From the NCBI GenBank assembly GCA_934394515.1, contig CAKRRU010000028.1:1-22915 (forward strand): a DNA stretch of 22,915 nucleotides. Reading direction: 5' to 3'. The translations under genes and the position numbers were made by a program. Origin of the DNA: an uncultured Acetatifactor sp. (GTDB lineage: Bacteria > Bacillota > Clostridia > Lachnospirales > Lachnospiraceae). A model generated the notes under the pieces. That model saw only the letters and a program-made list of their open reading frames with translations, ran no database searches and was not told the DNA's origin. This document shows, piece by piece, positions 1 to 6,725 of the stretch. Within the stretch, counting starts at the first letter, position 1; each line of letters begins with the position of its first letter.

Positions 1-36
1 TATTCAGTATATAACAAAAAATATATAATTTTCAAA

Positions 37-75
37 GGATCCTGCCTATGCAATTTGTAGGCAGGGTTCTTTTTG
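37..75 (+). terminator. Rho-independent terminator of an upstream gene
   Basis: CCTGCCTA (41-48) pairs with TAGGCAGG (58-65) around a 9-nt loop and is followed by TTCTTTTTG. It implies that a + strand gene ends just left of the window, so the accessory element continues in that direction. Confidence 0.75.
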
Positions 76-141
76 TTTCCAGACCAATTATCTGACAAAG
101 GTGGTATAGGAAGTCAAATATTTTAATTTTATTTTTGATAG

Positions 142-185
142 TTTTTCGGACATTTGGCTGCGTGGTGTTTGGAATGTCTGAAAAA
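142..185. repeat. Inverted repeat upstream of the small recombinase
   Basis: TTTTTCGGACATT (142-154) and AATGTCTGAAAAA (173-185) are inverted copies matching at 12 of 13 positions, 18 bp apart. They lie 34 bp before the recombinase start. The inner word GTCTGAAAAA recurs at 3171-3180 with an inverted partner. The pair could be a recombinase binding site, an operator for the recombinase gene, or a weak hairpin. The function is inferred; only the symmetry is seen. Confidence 0.5.
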
Positions 186-218
186 GTATAGTTTTCAGGT
201 GATTGGGAGGACAGAAAC

Positions 219-902
219 ATGACAGATGCAGTAGAGAATCAGTATATTGAGATGGCGTATGCCAGAGTAAGTTCCAAGAATCAGACATTAGCAAGACAGG
301 AGGCTTCGATTTTGAATGCGGTGCCTGATTTGAAAGCAAAGTATTTTTACAAGGATAAATGGACGGGAAAAGAATTTGACCGACTAGAGTATACCAGGCT
401 GAAGGAAAAGGTAGAGGAACTTACGGAAGTAAACCCTGACATCAATCTTCGATTGACGGTACACGAACTGGATAGACTGGGGCGTGATTACAAAGAGATT
501 CAGAAAGAGGTTTACTGGTTCAGAGCCAGGGGAGTGAAAATAAGGTTTTTAGACATTCCAGAGCAACTCATATCCGAAACCTTAGGAATTGCAGGAGATA
601 TGATTATAGACATTATTGTTCTGGTAAAAGCATTTCAGGCAGAGCAGGAGCTGGAGGATAAAAAGAAGCGATGCAGAGAGGGCATAGCAGAAGCAAAAGC
701 CAAAGGAACGAAGTTTGGCAGACAGGCAATAGAGATAGACGAGGAACAGTTTAAGAAACAGGCAGACAGAGCAATAGCAAGGTATATCACCCATAATGAA
801 GCAATGAACATTCTTCATTTGAAACCATACGTTTATTGGAAATGGATAAAACAATTCTATCCGAACTATCAACCGAACAAGAAAAAAGTAATCAAAGGGT
901 AG
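219..902 (+). CDS. Small serine recombinase (resolvase/invertase family)
   Basis: This 227-aa protein has a resolvase-type catalytic domain. The N-terminal YARVSS motif puts the nucleophilic serine at about residue 18, and the DRLGRD motif (R86, R89) supplies the arginines that activate the phosphate. A long helix follows (about 125-160), then KGTKFGRQ, the linker common to invertases and resolvases, and a C-terminal helix-turn-helix region (about 180-220) for site binding. The start is set by GGGAGG nine bases before the ATG. Size and layout fit DNA invertases or resolvases, not the large integrases. The stop lies 11 bp before the ATG of a secreted-protein gene, so the two are probably co-transcribed, an arrangement compatible with local DNA rearrangement of a surface gene. 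Whether it inverts, resolves or transposes DNA cannot be told from the sequence. Confidence 0.9.
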   Translation: MTDAVENQYIEMAYARVSSKNQTLARQEASILNAVPDLKAKYFYKDKWTGKEFDRLEYTRLKEKVEELTEVNPDINLRLTVHELDRLGRDYKEIQKEVYWFRARGVKIRFLDIPEQLISETLGIAGDMIIDIIVLVKAFQAEQELEDKKKRCREGIAEAKAKGTKFGRQAIEIDEEQFKKQADRAIARYITHNEAMNILHLKPYVYWKWIKQFYPNYQPNKKKVIKG

Positions 903-913
903 GGGGTGCAGCA

Positions 914-1201
914 ATGAAAAATAAATGGGGAAGGCGCATCGGTGTATTTGCATTAGCAGCAATTTCCAGTGCCCTCATGTTTTCTACAAATGCAATTACT
1001 GCAAAAGCAGCTGATAATGAGTGGACATATAGTTATACAGGAAATGTTCAGACTTTTACGGTACCTTATGATGGTAACTACAAGTTGGAAGTCTGGGGAG
1101 AACAGGGTGGTCAGGCGCAGGGTGATCATCAATGGATGGCATGCGGAGGTAAAGGTGGATATGCTACCGGTGTCGTAAACTTGAAAGCAGGAGATAGATA
1201 A
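914..1201 (+). pseudogene. Truncated secreted glycine-rich surface protein (N-terminal part)
   Basis: The start is the ATG at 914, preceded by AGGGGGTG. A start further upstream at 836 would overlap the recombinase and lose the signal-peptide layout. Residues 1-34 form a classical signal peptide: KNKWGRR, a hydrophobic core, then a cleavage-like TAKAAD. The mature part has aromatic and glycine-rich beta segments (YKLEVWGEQGGQ, then CGGKGGYATG) like the glycine-rich domains of Firmicute surface proteins. The frame stops at TAA 1199-1201, immediately after LKAGDR, where family members normally continue with further glycine-rich strands. Beyond 1197 the sequence is a different, far more AT-rich coding segment in another frame. 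I therefore read it as a head cut off by deletion or rearrangement. A 95-aa secreted peptide could still be made. Confidence 0.65.
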
Positions 1202-1886
1202 TAATGACTCTTTAGGTTATAGACCTAAGACTGTAGATATTATTCTTAAAAGAAATGGAACAGAGATACAAAGAAAAATTTTAACAAACTCTGAAAAGTC
1301 TTTTTCATTTATATCATTACCTCAGACAGATAATAATTATAATTTATATGATTATACTGTAGGACAGGAATTTACTTCTAAATACCTAGTTAAAGATAAT
1401 AATGGATATAAAGAAAAAGACGCTTATTATATTTGTAAAAATAGTAATAATTTTACAAATACCCTAAAAGAACAAAACGAACCAGTAGTTCCTGTTAAAC
1501 CAGACCATAATAATACTTTAATCATTAAAACAAACAAAAAAACACAGGTCATTTTAAAACAAATGGAATCTGTTATTAAAAACGGAAAGGTCTCCTATAC
1601 AGATAATTATAACGGTTTCTATTATAACTTTACATTAGATAATACATTAACCTTATCAAGTATTCCATCTGGAAAATATGAGATAATAATTCAAAATAAA
1701 GACTATGAAACGAAAGACATAACTCTCGCTAATGCTGTTAATATGGCATATAACGATGGCTATCTCATTATTTCAGATAATAATTCCGAAAACAGCGGAA
1801 CAATAAATATAAACTTAAAGAATTTTAATAGTTATAAAGGATATCAATCTTCATTCAGTAAAAATAATTATTGGAAGATTCAGTAA
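1197..1886 (+). pseudogene. Cna-B-like surface protein tail without a start
   Basis: An open frame runs from GAT at 1197 to TAA at 1884-1886 but has no plausible start codon or ribosome binding site; the first in-frame ATG is at 1563. The translation opens with DNNDSLGYRPKTVDIIL and continues through FSFISLPQ, YTVGQEF and KDAYYIC. This is the pattern of a Cna protein B-type (prealbumin-like) domain from Gram-positive adhesins, in which a D-D-N-N-D-x-x-x-R-P opening is usual. A proline linker (EPVVPVKPD) follows, then a second beta-rich segment ending in NNYWKIQ. No LPxTG sorting signal is present. The base composition is much more AT-rich than that of the genes on either side, indicating a different origin. 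It is in the +1 frame relative to the glycine-rich head, so the two cannot be read through together. Confidence 0.55.
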
Positions 1887-1891
1887 ATAAG

Positions 1892-1919
1892 AGGACTGGC
1901 AGCAATGCTAGTCCTTTTT
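1892..1919 (+). terminator. Rho-independent terminator
   Basis: AGGACTGGCA (1892-1901) and TGCTAGTCCT (1906-1915) form a 10-bp stem with one G-U pair, a GCAA tetraloop and a following T run. It begins 6 bp after the Cna-B tail stop, showing that the tail was once the end of a real transcription unit. Confidence 0.85.
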
Positions 1920-2023
1920 GTGACATTTTTTTGGCAGAAAAATGACGTTTTCTTTGTTGAAATCTGTTGTATAATTGGAAACAAGAACAGTAGTTGGGGA
2001 ATTTTCAAGGGAGGTATAGCTAT

Positions 2024-3052
2024 ATGAAAAATGACAACTCGAAAACACCATATGATTCTTATTTAGAATCACTTGAAAGAATGAGAAAATCGTTAATGCC
2101 ATTAACTAAAACATTGTCTGAAATGACCCTTGATACATCGGCATTAATAGGAGCAGCAGGACTTATGAGCAGTAGAATGGCAGAATTGTGGAAAGGGTAT
2201 GAGAATGTAGATATATCAAAATCAGCGTCAGCAGTATTGAAAGCTGCTTATACTCCTTTTGAGGTATCAGAGTCATACAAACAATCAATGGAATCTTTTA
2301 AAGAGATTGGAAGACAGTTTTCAGCAATAAACATGGCGGAAGAATATAGAAGAAGCCTAGATAGCATACAAAATATTGCAAAATCATTGATGTCAGTAAC
2401 CACTATTGATACGGCACGTTCAATCCAGAACCTTCAGGAATCAATGAAACTTTTTACGGATAGTGTTATAGCTGAACAGATTAGTCAGTTAGAGAGCATT
2501 GATTACAGCAAAATTTTTTCTCAAACACTGCAAAAAAACGGAACTTTTAAAGATGCTGTCGATGCAGCGTATGAATCTCTTCAAGAGGAAGAGAACATCT
2601 CAGAAAATGTAGAGTTGGAAACAGACTTTGCAAGTGAACAGGAAATTCAAGACACAATAAATGACCAGATGAATAACCCTGTTGGTTTCCAAGAGAGAGT
2701 TGCAAATTGGGCGGCAGAAAAATACAAAAAATATTTTATTGTAATTAACTTTTGGTTACTTATATGGGGGATTTTTATTCAGCCTTATCTTCAGGAAAAT
2801 TTGGGTCTTCCAGCTATGACTTATGTAGAAAGTAATGTAAAAGAACTTCCTGAAAAAGGAGCTAAAATTGTTGCCCAGTTGAAGGAAAATATAGAAGCAA
2901 CCATTATTGAAAACACAAATTACTACTACAAAGTTACGTTCACAGACGAGGATGGTGTCCAGAGGGAAGGCTATGTTGCAAAGAGAAATTTGAAAATTAT
3001 AAAAGAGCCAGAAGCAGAAGAAACGGAGGAAAAGTTACCTCTAGAAGAGTAA
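2024..3052 (+). CDS. Hypothetical one-TM protein with C-terminal SH3-like segment
   Basis: The start is the ATG at 2024, nine bases after AAGGGAGG; a TTG at 1994 is less likely. The 342-aa protein has no signal peptide. Residues 1-190 are helical with repeated short phrases (SMESFKEIG, SLDSIQNIAKSL, SIQNLQESM), suggesting coiled coils. An acidic stretch covers about 187-212. A single membrane segment (about 237-255, YFIVINFWLLIWGIFI) follows. Residues 266-327 resemble a bacterial SH3 domain: KGAKIVAQLKE, a YYYKVTF strand, then EGYVAKRNLKII. The tail is highly acidic. It stands alone between two terminators, so it is probably its own transcription unit. I do not recognise the family. The layout would suit an envelope-associated sensor or effector, but that is inference. 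Confidence 0.75.
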   Translation: MKNDNSKTPYDSYLESLERMRKSLMPLTKTLSEMTLDTSALIGAAGLMSSRMAELWKGYENVDISKSASAVLKAAYTPFEVSESYKQSMESFKEIGRQFSAINMAEEYRRSLDSIQNIAKSLMSVTTIDTARSIQNLQESMKLFTDSVIAEQISQLESIDYSKIFSQTLQKNGTFKDAVDAAYESLQEEENISENVELETDFASEQEIQDTINDQMNNPVGFQERVANWAAEKYKKYFIVINFWLLIWGIFIQPYLQENLGLPAMTYVESNVKELPEKGAKIVAQLKENIEATIIENTNYYYKVTFTDEDGVQREGYVAKRNLKIIKEPEAEETEEKLPLEE

Positions 3053-3117
3053 TAAAAAGGTCTTCTATTGTATTCTCCCTGTCATTGACAGTAATACCAA
3101 AAACAGGTAAATATTTG

Positions 3118-3166
3118 AAAAAATCCCAAGACTTTCTTCTTTTGGAAGGTCAAGGGATTTTTCTTT
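3118..3166. terminator. Probable bidirectional terminator
   Basis: AAAAATCCC (3119-3127) pairs with GGGATTTTT (3154-3162), with a further interrupted stem inside (GACTTTC with GGAAGGTC) and a T-rich end. The 5' A tract would act as the T tract for transcription from the other side. It follows the 342-aa gene by about 65 bp. Confidence 0.7.
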
Positions 3167-3168
3167 CA

Positions 3169-3208
3169 GTGTCTGAAAAATCCGTTTATCACCTTTTTCC
3201 GACTGGTT
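3169..3208. repeat. Inverted repeat sharing the upstream recombinase-region half-site
   Basis: GTCTGAAAAA (3171-3180) and TTTTTCCGAC (3194-3203) are inverted copies (9 of 10) 13 bp apart. The first is identical to the right arm at 176-185. The right arm extends into GACTGGTT, and TTTTC-N-GACTGGTT occurs again at 3438-3451 (13 of 14 identical). The sites bracket the small recombinase, surface-gene and 342-aa genes. A role as recombination sites is inferred. Confidence 0.45.
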
Positions 3209-3840
3209 AGTAATTTACCCACCCATCAACACCTACACCCATCTACCATGTGATTTCTCAACCTCAGACAAAGCAAAAAACAGTAATAAAGCATTTCGGA
3301 AAAATATTTTCAAGTTTTCCACGCAGCATTTCCATGAATCCACCAGCACCATCCGAACAAGTGATGAAAGCACTGTGAACCACAGGAGCCAATCTGTCAT
3401 GTGACCCGACATTCCCGTTTTTGGAAGTAGTAGACAATTTTCAGACTGGTTGTTAGTTTTCTAAAGCACAATAGTCACTTATTTTACTCCGCACTGACCT
3501 TTTTTCACTTTTCACCCCGATACGTTCACCGATTTTCCCACAGCGTTCCCCCTGATCGCATAGCGTCCCCACCTCGGAGCAGGTTATTTCCGAACCACTT
3601 TACATCGTCCCCACTGAAGCCATACCCGTAGCGGTAACAGCACACCTTTTGAAAACGGAACGCATTTGTATTGCGCGCTAGATTAAATAAATTAAGAGGT
3701 ATATTTACTTGTTAAATAATTAACGATGCACTGCTATGAAAGAATAAAAACATTCGGAAAATAGCAGAAATAATCTTGCATTTTGTGTAGGTCAGCGTTT
3801 CAATGGCATACACTGGTAAAAACCTCGTTCGGAGGATGGA
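3209..3840. other. Long non-coding stretch of the element
   Basis: I find no convincing gene here on either strand. The + strand is conspicuously C-rich and G-poor over about 3215-3640, with loosely repeated words (AGCGTTCCCC at about 3543, AGCGTCCCC at about 3563, ATCGTCCCC at about 3606). From about 3665 it turns AT-rich and contains a near-palindrome GTTAAATAATTAAC (3711-3724). TTGTTA (3709-3714) and TGCTAT (3732-3737), 17 bp apart, could be a weak promoter for the downstream recombinase pair. The AT-rich palindrome overlapping it would suit an operator. Both readings are tentative. Confidence 0.4.
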
Positions 3841-4023
3841 ATGGCAACTGGATCTGGAGCTAAGAGAGCAGCAAAGGACCGGGAGGTTTCCTTACGGAAG
3901 GAAACAGAGGTGCAGTGTGGAATTGTACGGTTACTGTACGAGGACGGAAGTTTATCAGAGAAGGAATATGAGGATATTGTGGAGTTGTTGTATGCAAAAG
4001 AAAAAGGAGGAAAACAGAAATGA
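3841..4023 (+). CDS. Small SHOCT-like protein coupled to the large recombinase
   Basis: This 60-aa product starts at the ATG following CGGAGGATGGA. Its TGA (4021-4023) overlaps the ATG of the large recombinase (ATGA), giving tight translational coupling. The N-terminal half is basic and polar (GSGAKRAAKDREVSLRKE). The C-terminal half, GIVRLLYEDGSLSEKEYED followed by IVELLYAKEK, has the L-x-x-G-x-I/L-x-x-x-E-(F/Y) pattern of SHOCT-type short C-terminal helices. A longer reading frame from 3803 in another phase overlaps it and is judged spurious. It may be an accessory factor for the recombinase, for example controlling direction, but this rests only on the coupling. Confidence 0.7.
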   Translation: MATGSGAKRAAKDREVSLRKETEVQCGIVRLLYEDGSLSEKEYEDIVELLYAKEKGGKQK

Positions 4024-5894
4024 GCGAGCTTTCAAAATTTTCGCCGCAGACACGGGTGGCAATCTACAACCGGGTGTCTACGGAGAAGAAGGTACAGATG
4101 GAGGCACTGGATGTGCAGGTGGCATACACGAGGAAACTGGTGGAGGACAATCACCTTACGATCGTGGATCAGTATATAGAGCCGGAGACCGGCACGGAGG
4201 CGGAGCATCGTCTGGAATATCAGCGGATGATTCGGGACATTAAGGCGGATCGGATCGATCTGGTGGTTGTGAAATGTTCGGACAGACTTTGCAGAGATCA
4301 GGCGGAATGGCACAATTTTGTGAAACTGCATCTGCAAAAGAAGTTTCAACTGTATTTTTATCTGGATGACCACATCTATGACCATGAGAGGGACGATATA
4401 AAATATTCTGTGCAGGCCATCGTGGATGCGGAGCAGAGTAAGATCACTTCCAAGAAAATCAGAGATATTCACAGCAACAGACAGATCTACGCCACGGGTT
4501 CTAAGGCACTGCATATATGCAGACCCTTATACGGCTGGGATCGGAATGTGGAGTTTATCGACGAGAACACCAAGCGTGTCTGGTGGACAGTCAACGAAAA
4601 GGAAGCCACAGAACTTCGCTACGCCTTGTCACTGGTGGAGCAGGGGATAGGCTTTTACCGTTTAGCCAACATCATGTATGACCGAGGGGTGCGGAGCAAG
4701 GGAACCACAGGGTATCACAAGATGCCCTCTGTGCGTATTGCAGCGAATACATGGAAGAAAATGCTGACCTCTCCGATGTTGCATGGAGACTGCATTTTAC
4801 ATAAGGAAGTCAGCAACTTCTACACCAAGGAGCGTGTGAAACTCCAGCAGGAGGACTGGATCTATAAGGAAAACGTGATTCCTCCCATCGTCAGCAGGGA
4901 ATACCATGAGAAGATTGTTCAGATCATAGACGCAAGGCGGTTCCAGATGGGGTGCTGCAAGGGGCTGGCAGGTACCTACAAATGGAGTAACCGACTGGTC
5001 TGCGCAAATTGCAAGAAGCCATACTACAGAATGCACTACAAACTTAATTCCGAAAAAGTCATCACGTGGAAATGCAGCGAGCAGTTTCAGAGAACCCGAA
5101 GCGCCTGTGACAACATGGTGATAGCGGAGAAAGAGTTAGAGAAGCAACTGGCGGCAGCACTGAAAGAAAAATATGCCTACCTTTTCCATATCTCTTCCGG
5201 TTTAATCAACGATACGATTCATACCATTGAAAAGGCATTATGCAATTCCGACAATGGAAAAAAACTGAAGGCACTGGAAACCCAGCGTGAACTCCTTTTA
5301 CGGAATAAGGATGTATTGTTTCATAAGTTAATGAACGGAGTGATTTCCGATGAGGACTTTGGAATCTACAAGGACAGACTGGAAAAGGAACTTCGGGAAC
5401 TGGAAGAAAAGATAGAGGGACAGAAAGACGGGGAGAAGAGTCTGGCGGATCAGTACCGCCGCTTACAGCAGATCCGGGATACCATAGAAAACAAAAATTA
5501 TAACGAGCAGGCGATTCTGGAAATTCTCTATGGCTGTGTGGAGGTCATAGAGATTCATAACAACGGGGATATGGATGTCACCATGAGCAGGGAACTGATG
5601 CGAAGTAAATTTGAACTATACAGCATTGTGGAATCGGATTACAGTTTATTCTACTTTTCCTTCACCTACAAAAAAGAAACCATCTATGACCGCAACCGGA
5701 AAGCCTACAACGAGAAAGTACTGGAACTGATCCGAAGTGAAAAATACATTACGATCCCACAGATGGCGGAGCGGCTGGAGAACACCTACAGCTATACCTG
5801 GCACAGTATCCAACAGTTAAAGGAGCAGGGCAGGATCGTTTATATCAAGGAAAAGTTCGAACATAGCGAATGCTATTGGGAGGTGGTAGAGTAG
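4020..5894 (+). CDS. Large serine recombinase (integrase/excisionase) with extra C-terminal winged helix
   Basis: At 624 aa this matches large serine recombinases that integrate and excise mobile elements. The catalytic resolvase domain spans about 10-155: IYNRVS with nucleophile S20, and SDRLCRD with R89 and R92. The recombinase domain covers about 165-310 (RPLYGWDR, LANIMYDRGV, then the ML-x-SPMLHGD segment). A zinc ribbon follows with C328-x2-C331, C352 and C363. A coiled-coil region occupies about 410-490 (LRELEEKIEGQK). The last 60 residues (about 563-624: VLELIRSEKYITIPQMAERL, then IQQLKEQGRIVYI) look like a winged helix-turn-helix. This is an unusual addition and could bind DNA or regulate the enzyme. 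The gene sits at the element edge, 46 bp before DNA encoding the C-terminal part of a PBP, the usual position for an integrase next to its attachment site. Confidence 0.92.
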   Translation: MSELSKFSPQTRVAIYNRVSTEKKVQMEALDVQVAYTRKLVEDNHLTIVDQYIEPETGTEAEHRLEYQRMIRDIKADRIDLVVVKCSDRLCRDQAEWHNFVKLHLQKKFQLYFYLDDHIYDHERDDIKYSVQAIVDAEQSKITSKKIRDIHSNRQIYATGSKALHICRPLYGWDRNVEFIDENTKRVWWTVNEKEATELRYALSLVEQGIGFYRLANIMYDRGVRSKGTTGYHKMPSVRIAANTWKKMLTSPMLHGDCILHKEVSNFYTKERVKLQQEDWIYKENVIPPIVSREYHEKIVQIIDARRFQMGCCKGLAGTYKWSNRLVCANCKKPYYRMHYKLNSEKVITWKCSEQFQRTRSACDNMVIAEKELEKQLAAALKEKYAYLFHISSGLINDTIHTIEKALCNSDNGKKLKALETQRELLLRNKDVLFHKLMNGVISDEDFGIYKDRLEKELRELEEKIEGQKDGEKSLADQYRRLQQIRDTIENKNYNEQAILEILYGCVEVIEIHNNGDMDVTMSRELMRSKFELYSIVESDYSLFYFSFTYKKETIYDRNRKAYNEKVLELIRSEKYITIPQMAERLENTYSYTWHSIQQLKEQGRIVYIKEKFEHSECYWEVVE

Positions 5895-5955
5895 CCAGCA
5901 CGTTAAAAAAGTATGCCACCAACCCGAACTCTGACAGTAGTTCCAGACCCCTTGT
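5895..5955. other. Probable right attachment junction (attR) of the element
   Basis: The recombinase stop is at 5892-5894. In the PBP frame TAG occurs at 5938-5940, then the frame stays open and from TGTAACCCT (5953) reads C-N-P-A-L-I-T-V-G-L-R-L-G, typical PBP sequence. The preceding codons read F-Q-T-P where the family normally has about Q-N-S. The element/chromosome crossover therefore lies within about 5940-5955, at the S-x-N motif of the PBP. The exact core cannot be set without the left junction. Confidence 0.6.
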
Positions 5956-6627
5956 AACCCTGCCCTTATCACTGTGGGACTGCGGCTCGGTGTGGACAAT
6001 TATTATCACTATTTTGAACAATTCGGATTAAAACAGAAGACGGGGATCGATCTGCCGGGGGAAGCTGGAACGATCATGCATAAAAAGGAAGACATGGGAA
6101 ATGTGGAACTTGCTACGGTCGCTTTCGGACAGTCTTTCCAGATTACGGCGATACAACTTCTTACCACGGCATCTTCCATTATTAACGGAGGCAACCGTAT
6201 CACACCTCATTTTGGGATAGAAGCGCTGAACCAAAACGGTGAGACGGAAGAGACTTTTTCTTATCCGGTGCAGACAGGGATCGTATCGGAAGATACTTCC
6301 GCCACGATGCGTCATATTCTGGAAATGGTAGTGGCGGAAGGCTCCGGCAGAAACGGACAGGTGCAGGGCTTCCGTGTCGGAGGCAAGACCGCTACCAGTC
6401 AGACCCTGCCCCGTGGGAGCGGACGCTACATTTCGTCCTTTATCGGATTTGCTCCGGCGGATGATCCACAGGTCATTGCCATTGCTATTATCAACAATCC
6501 TCAGGGAGTCTATTACGGCGGACAGGTGGCGGCACCCATTATCCGACAGTTATATGAAAATATTTTACCTTATCTGGGGCTGGAGAAGGCAGAGGTGCCT
6601 GAGGAGACGGGGGAAACCGGAGACTGA
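5941..6627 (+). pseudogene. C-terminal part of class B penicillin-binding protein (SpoVD/FtsI type), 5'-truncated
   Basis: The frame from 5941 encodes most of a transpeptidase domain. It starts at the S-x-N box, seen as P-C-N because the first codon comes from the element. It continues GLRLGVDNYYHYFEQFG, KTGIDLPGEAGTIMHKKED, ELATVAFGQSFQITAIQL and INGGNRITPHF. The KTG box reads GGKTATSQTLPRG (KTA, not KTG), followed by YISSFIGFAPADDPQV. These motifs are characteristic of the SpoVD/PBP2 family, which crosslinks peptidoglycan in division or the spore cortex. The N-terminal membrane anchor, dimerisation domain and catalytic SxxK are absent from the window. A GTG at 5974 could start a product but it would be catalytically dead. 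The gene is either a remnant or the 3' exon of a gene restored by excision of the element. Confidence 0.85.
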
Positions 6628-6649
6628 TTGCGCAGGTGCCCCGGGGATT

Positions 6650-6725
6650 TGTCGAATCTGATGGAAAGAAAAAGGTTTGGGCGGATGAAGATTTGACAAA
6701 ATCTGCCGATGATACCCCTTATAAT
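6650..6725 (+). promoter_or_regulatory. spoIIG-type promoter with Spo0A boxes
   Basis: TGTCGAA (6650-6656, in TTTGTCGAAT) matches the Spo0A box TGNCGAA. TTGACA (6693-6698) is a consensus -35; within it TGACAAA (6694-6700) is a one-mismatch 0A box. TATAAT (6720-6725) is a consensus -10, but the spacer is 21 bp, too long for normal sigma-A recognition. The Bacillus subtilis spoIIG promoter has the same oddities (about 22-bp spacer, 0A sites upstream and over the -35), allowing activation by Spo0A~P. AGGAGG of spoIIGA follows. Confidence 0.8.

Noticed and set aside
836..913. Upstream start for the glycine-rich surface protein
   Set aside because: It lies inside the recombinase gene and would bury the signal peptide; ATG 914 has AGGGGGTG at the right spacing.
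1930..1980. Promoter for the 342-aa gene using TATAAT at 1970-1975
   Set aside because: The -10 is perfect but no acceptable -35 lies at 16-18 bp and the extended -10 TG is out of place; not strong enough to list.
3803..4243. A 146-codon + strand frame with many Gly and Arg
   Set aside because: It overlaps both the 60-aa gene and the catalytic domain of the large recombinase in another phase; its Gly/Arg-rich composition is typical of a shadow frame.
77..5949. A 9-bp direct repeat TTCCAGACC at 77-85 and 5941-5949 as the attL/attR pair
   Set aside because: DNA left of 77 is a terminator and not PBP coding sequence, so 77-85 cannot be the left junction with the PBP gene. A 9-bp match over 6 kb is not rare when several words near the junction are allowed.
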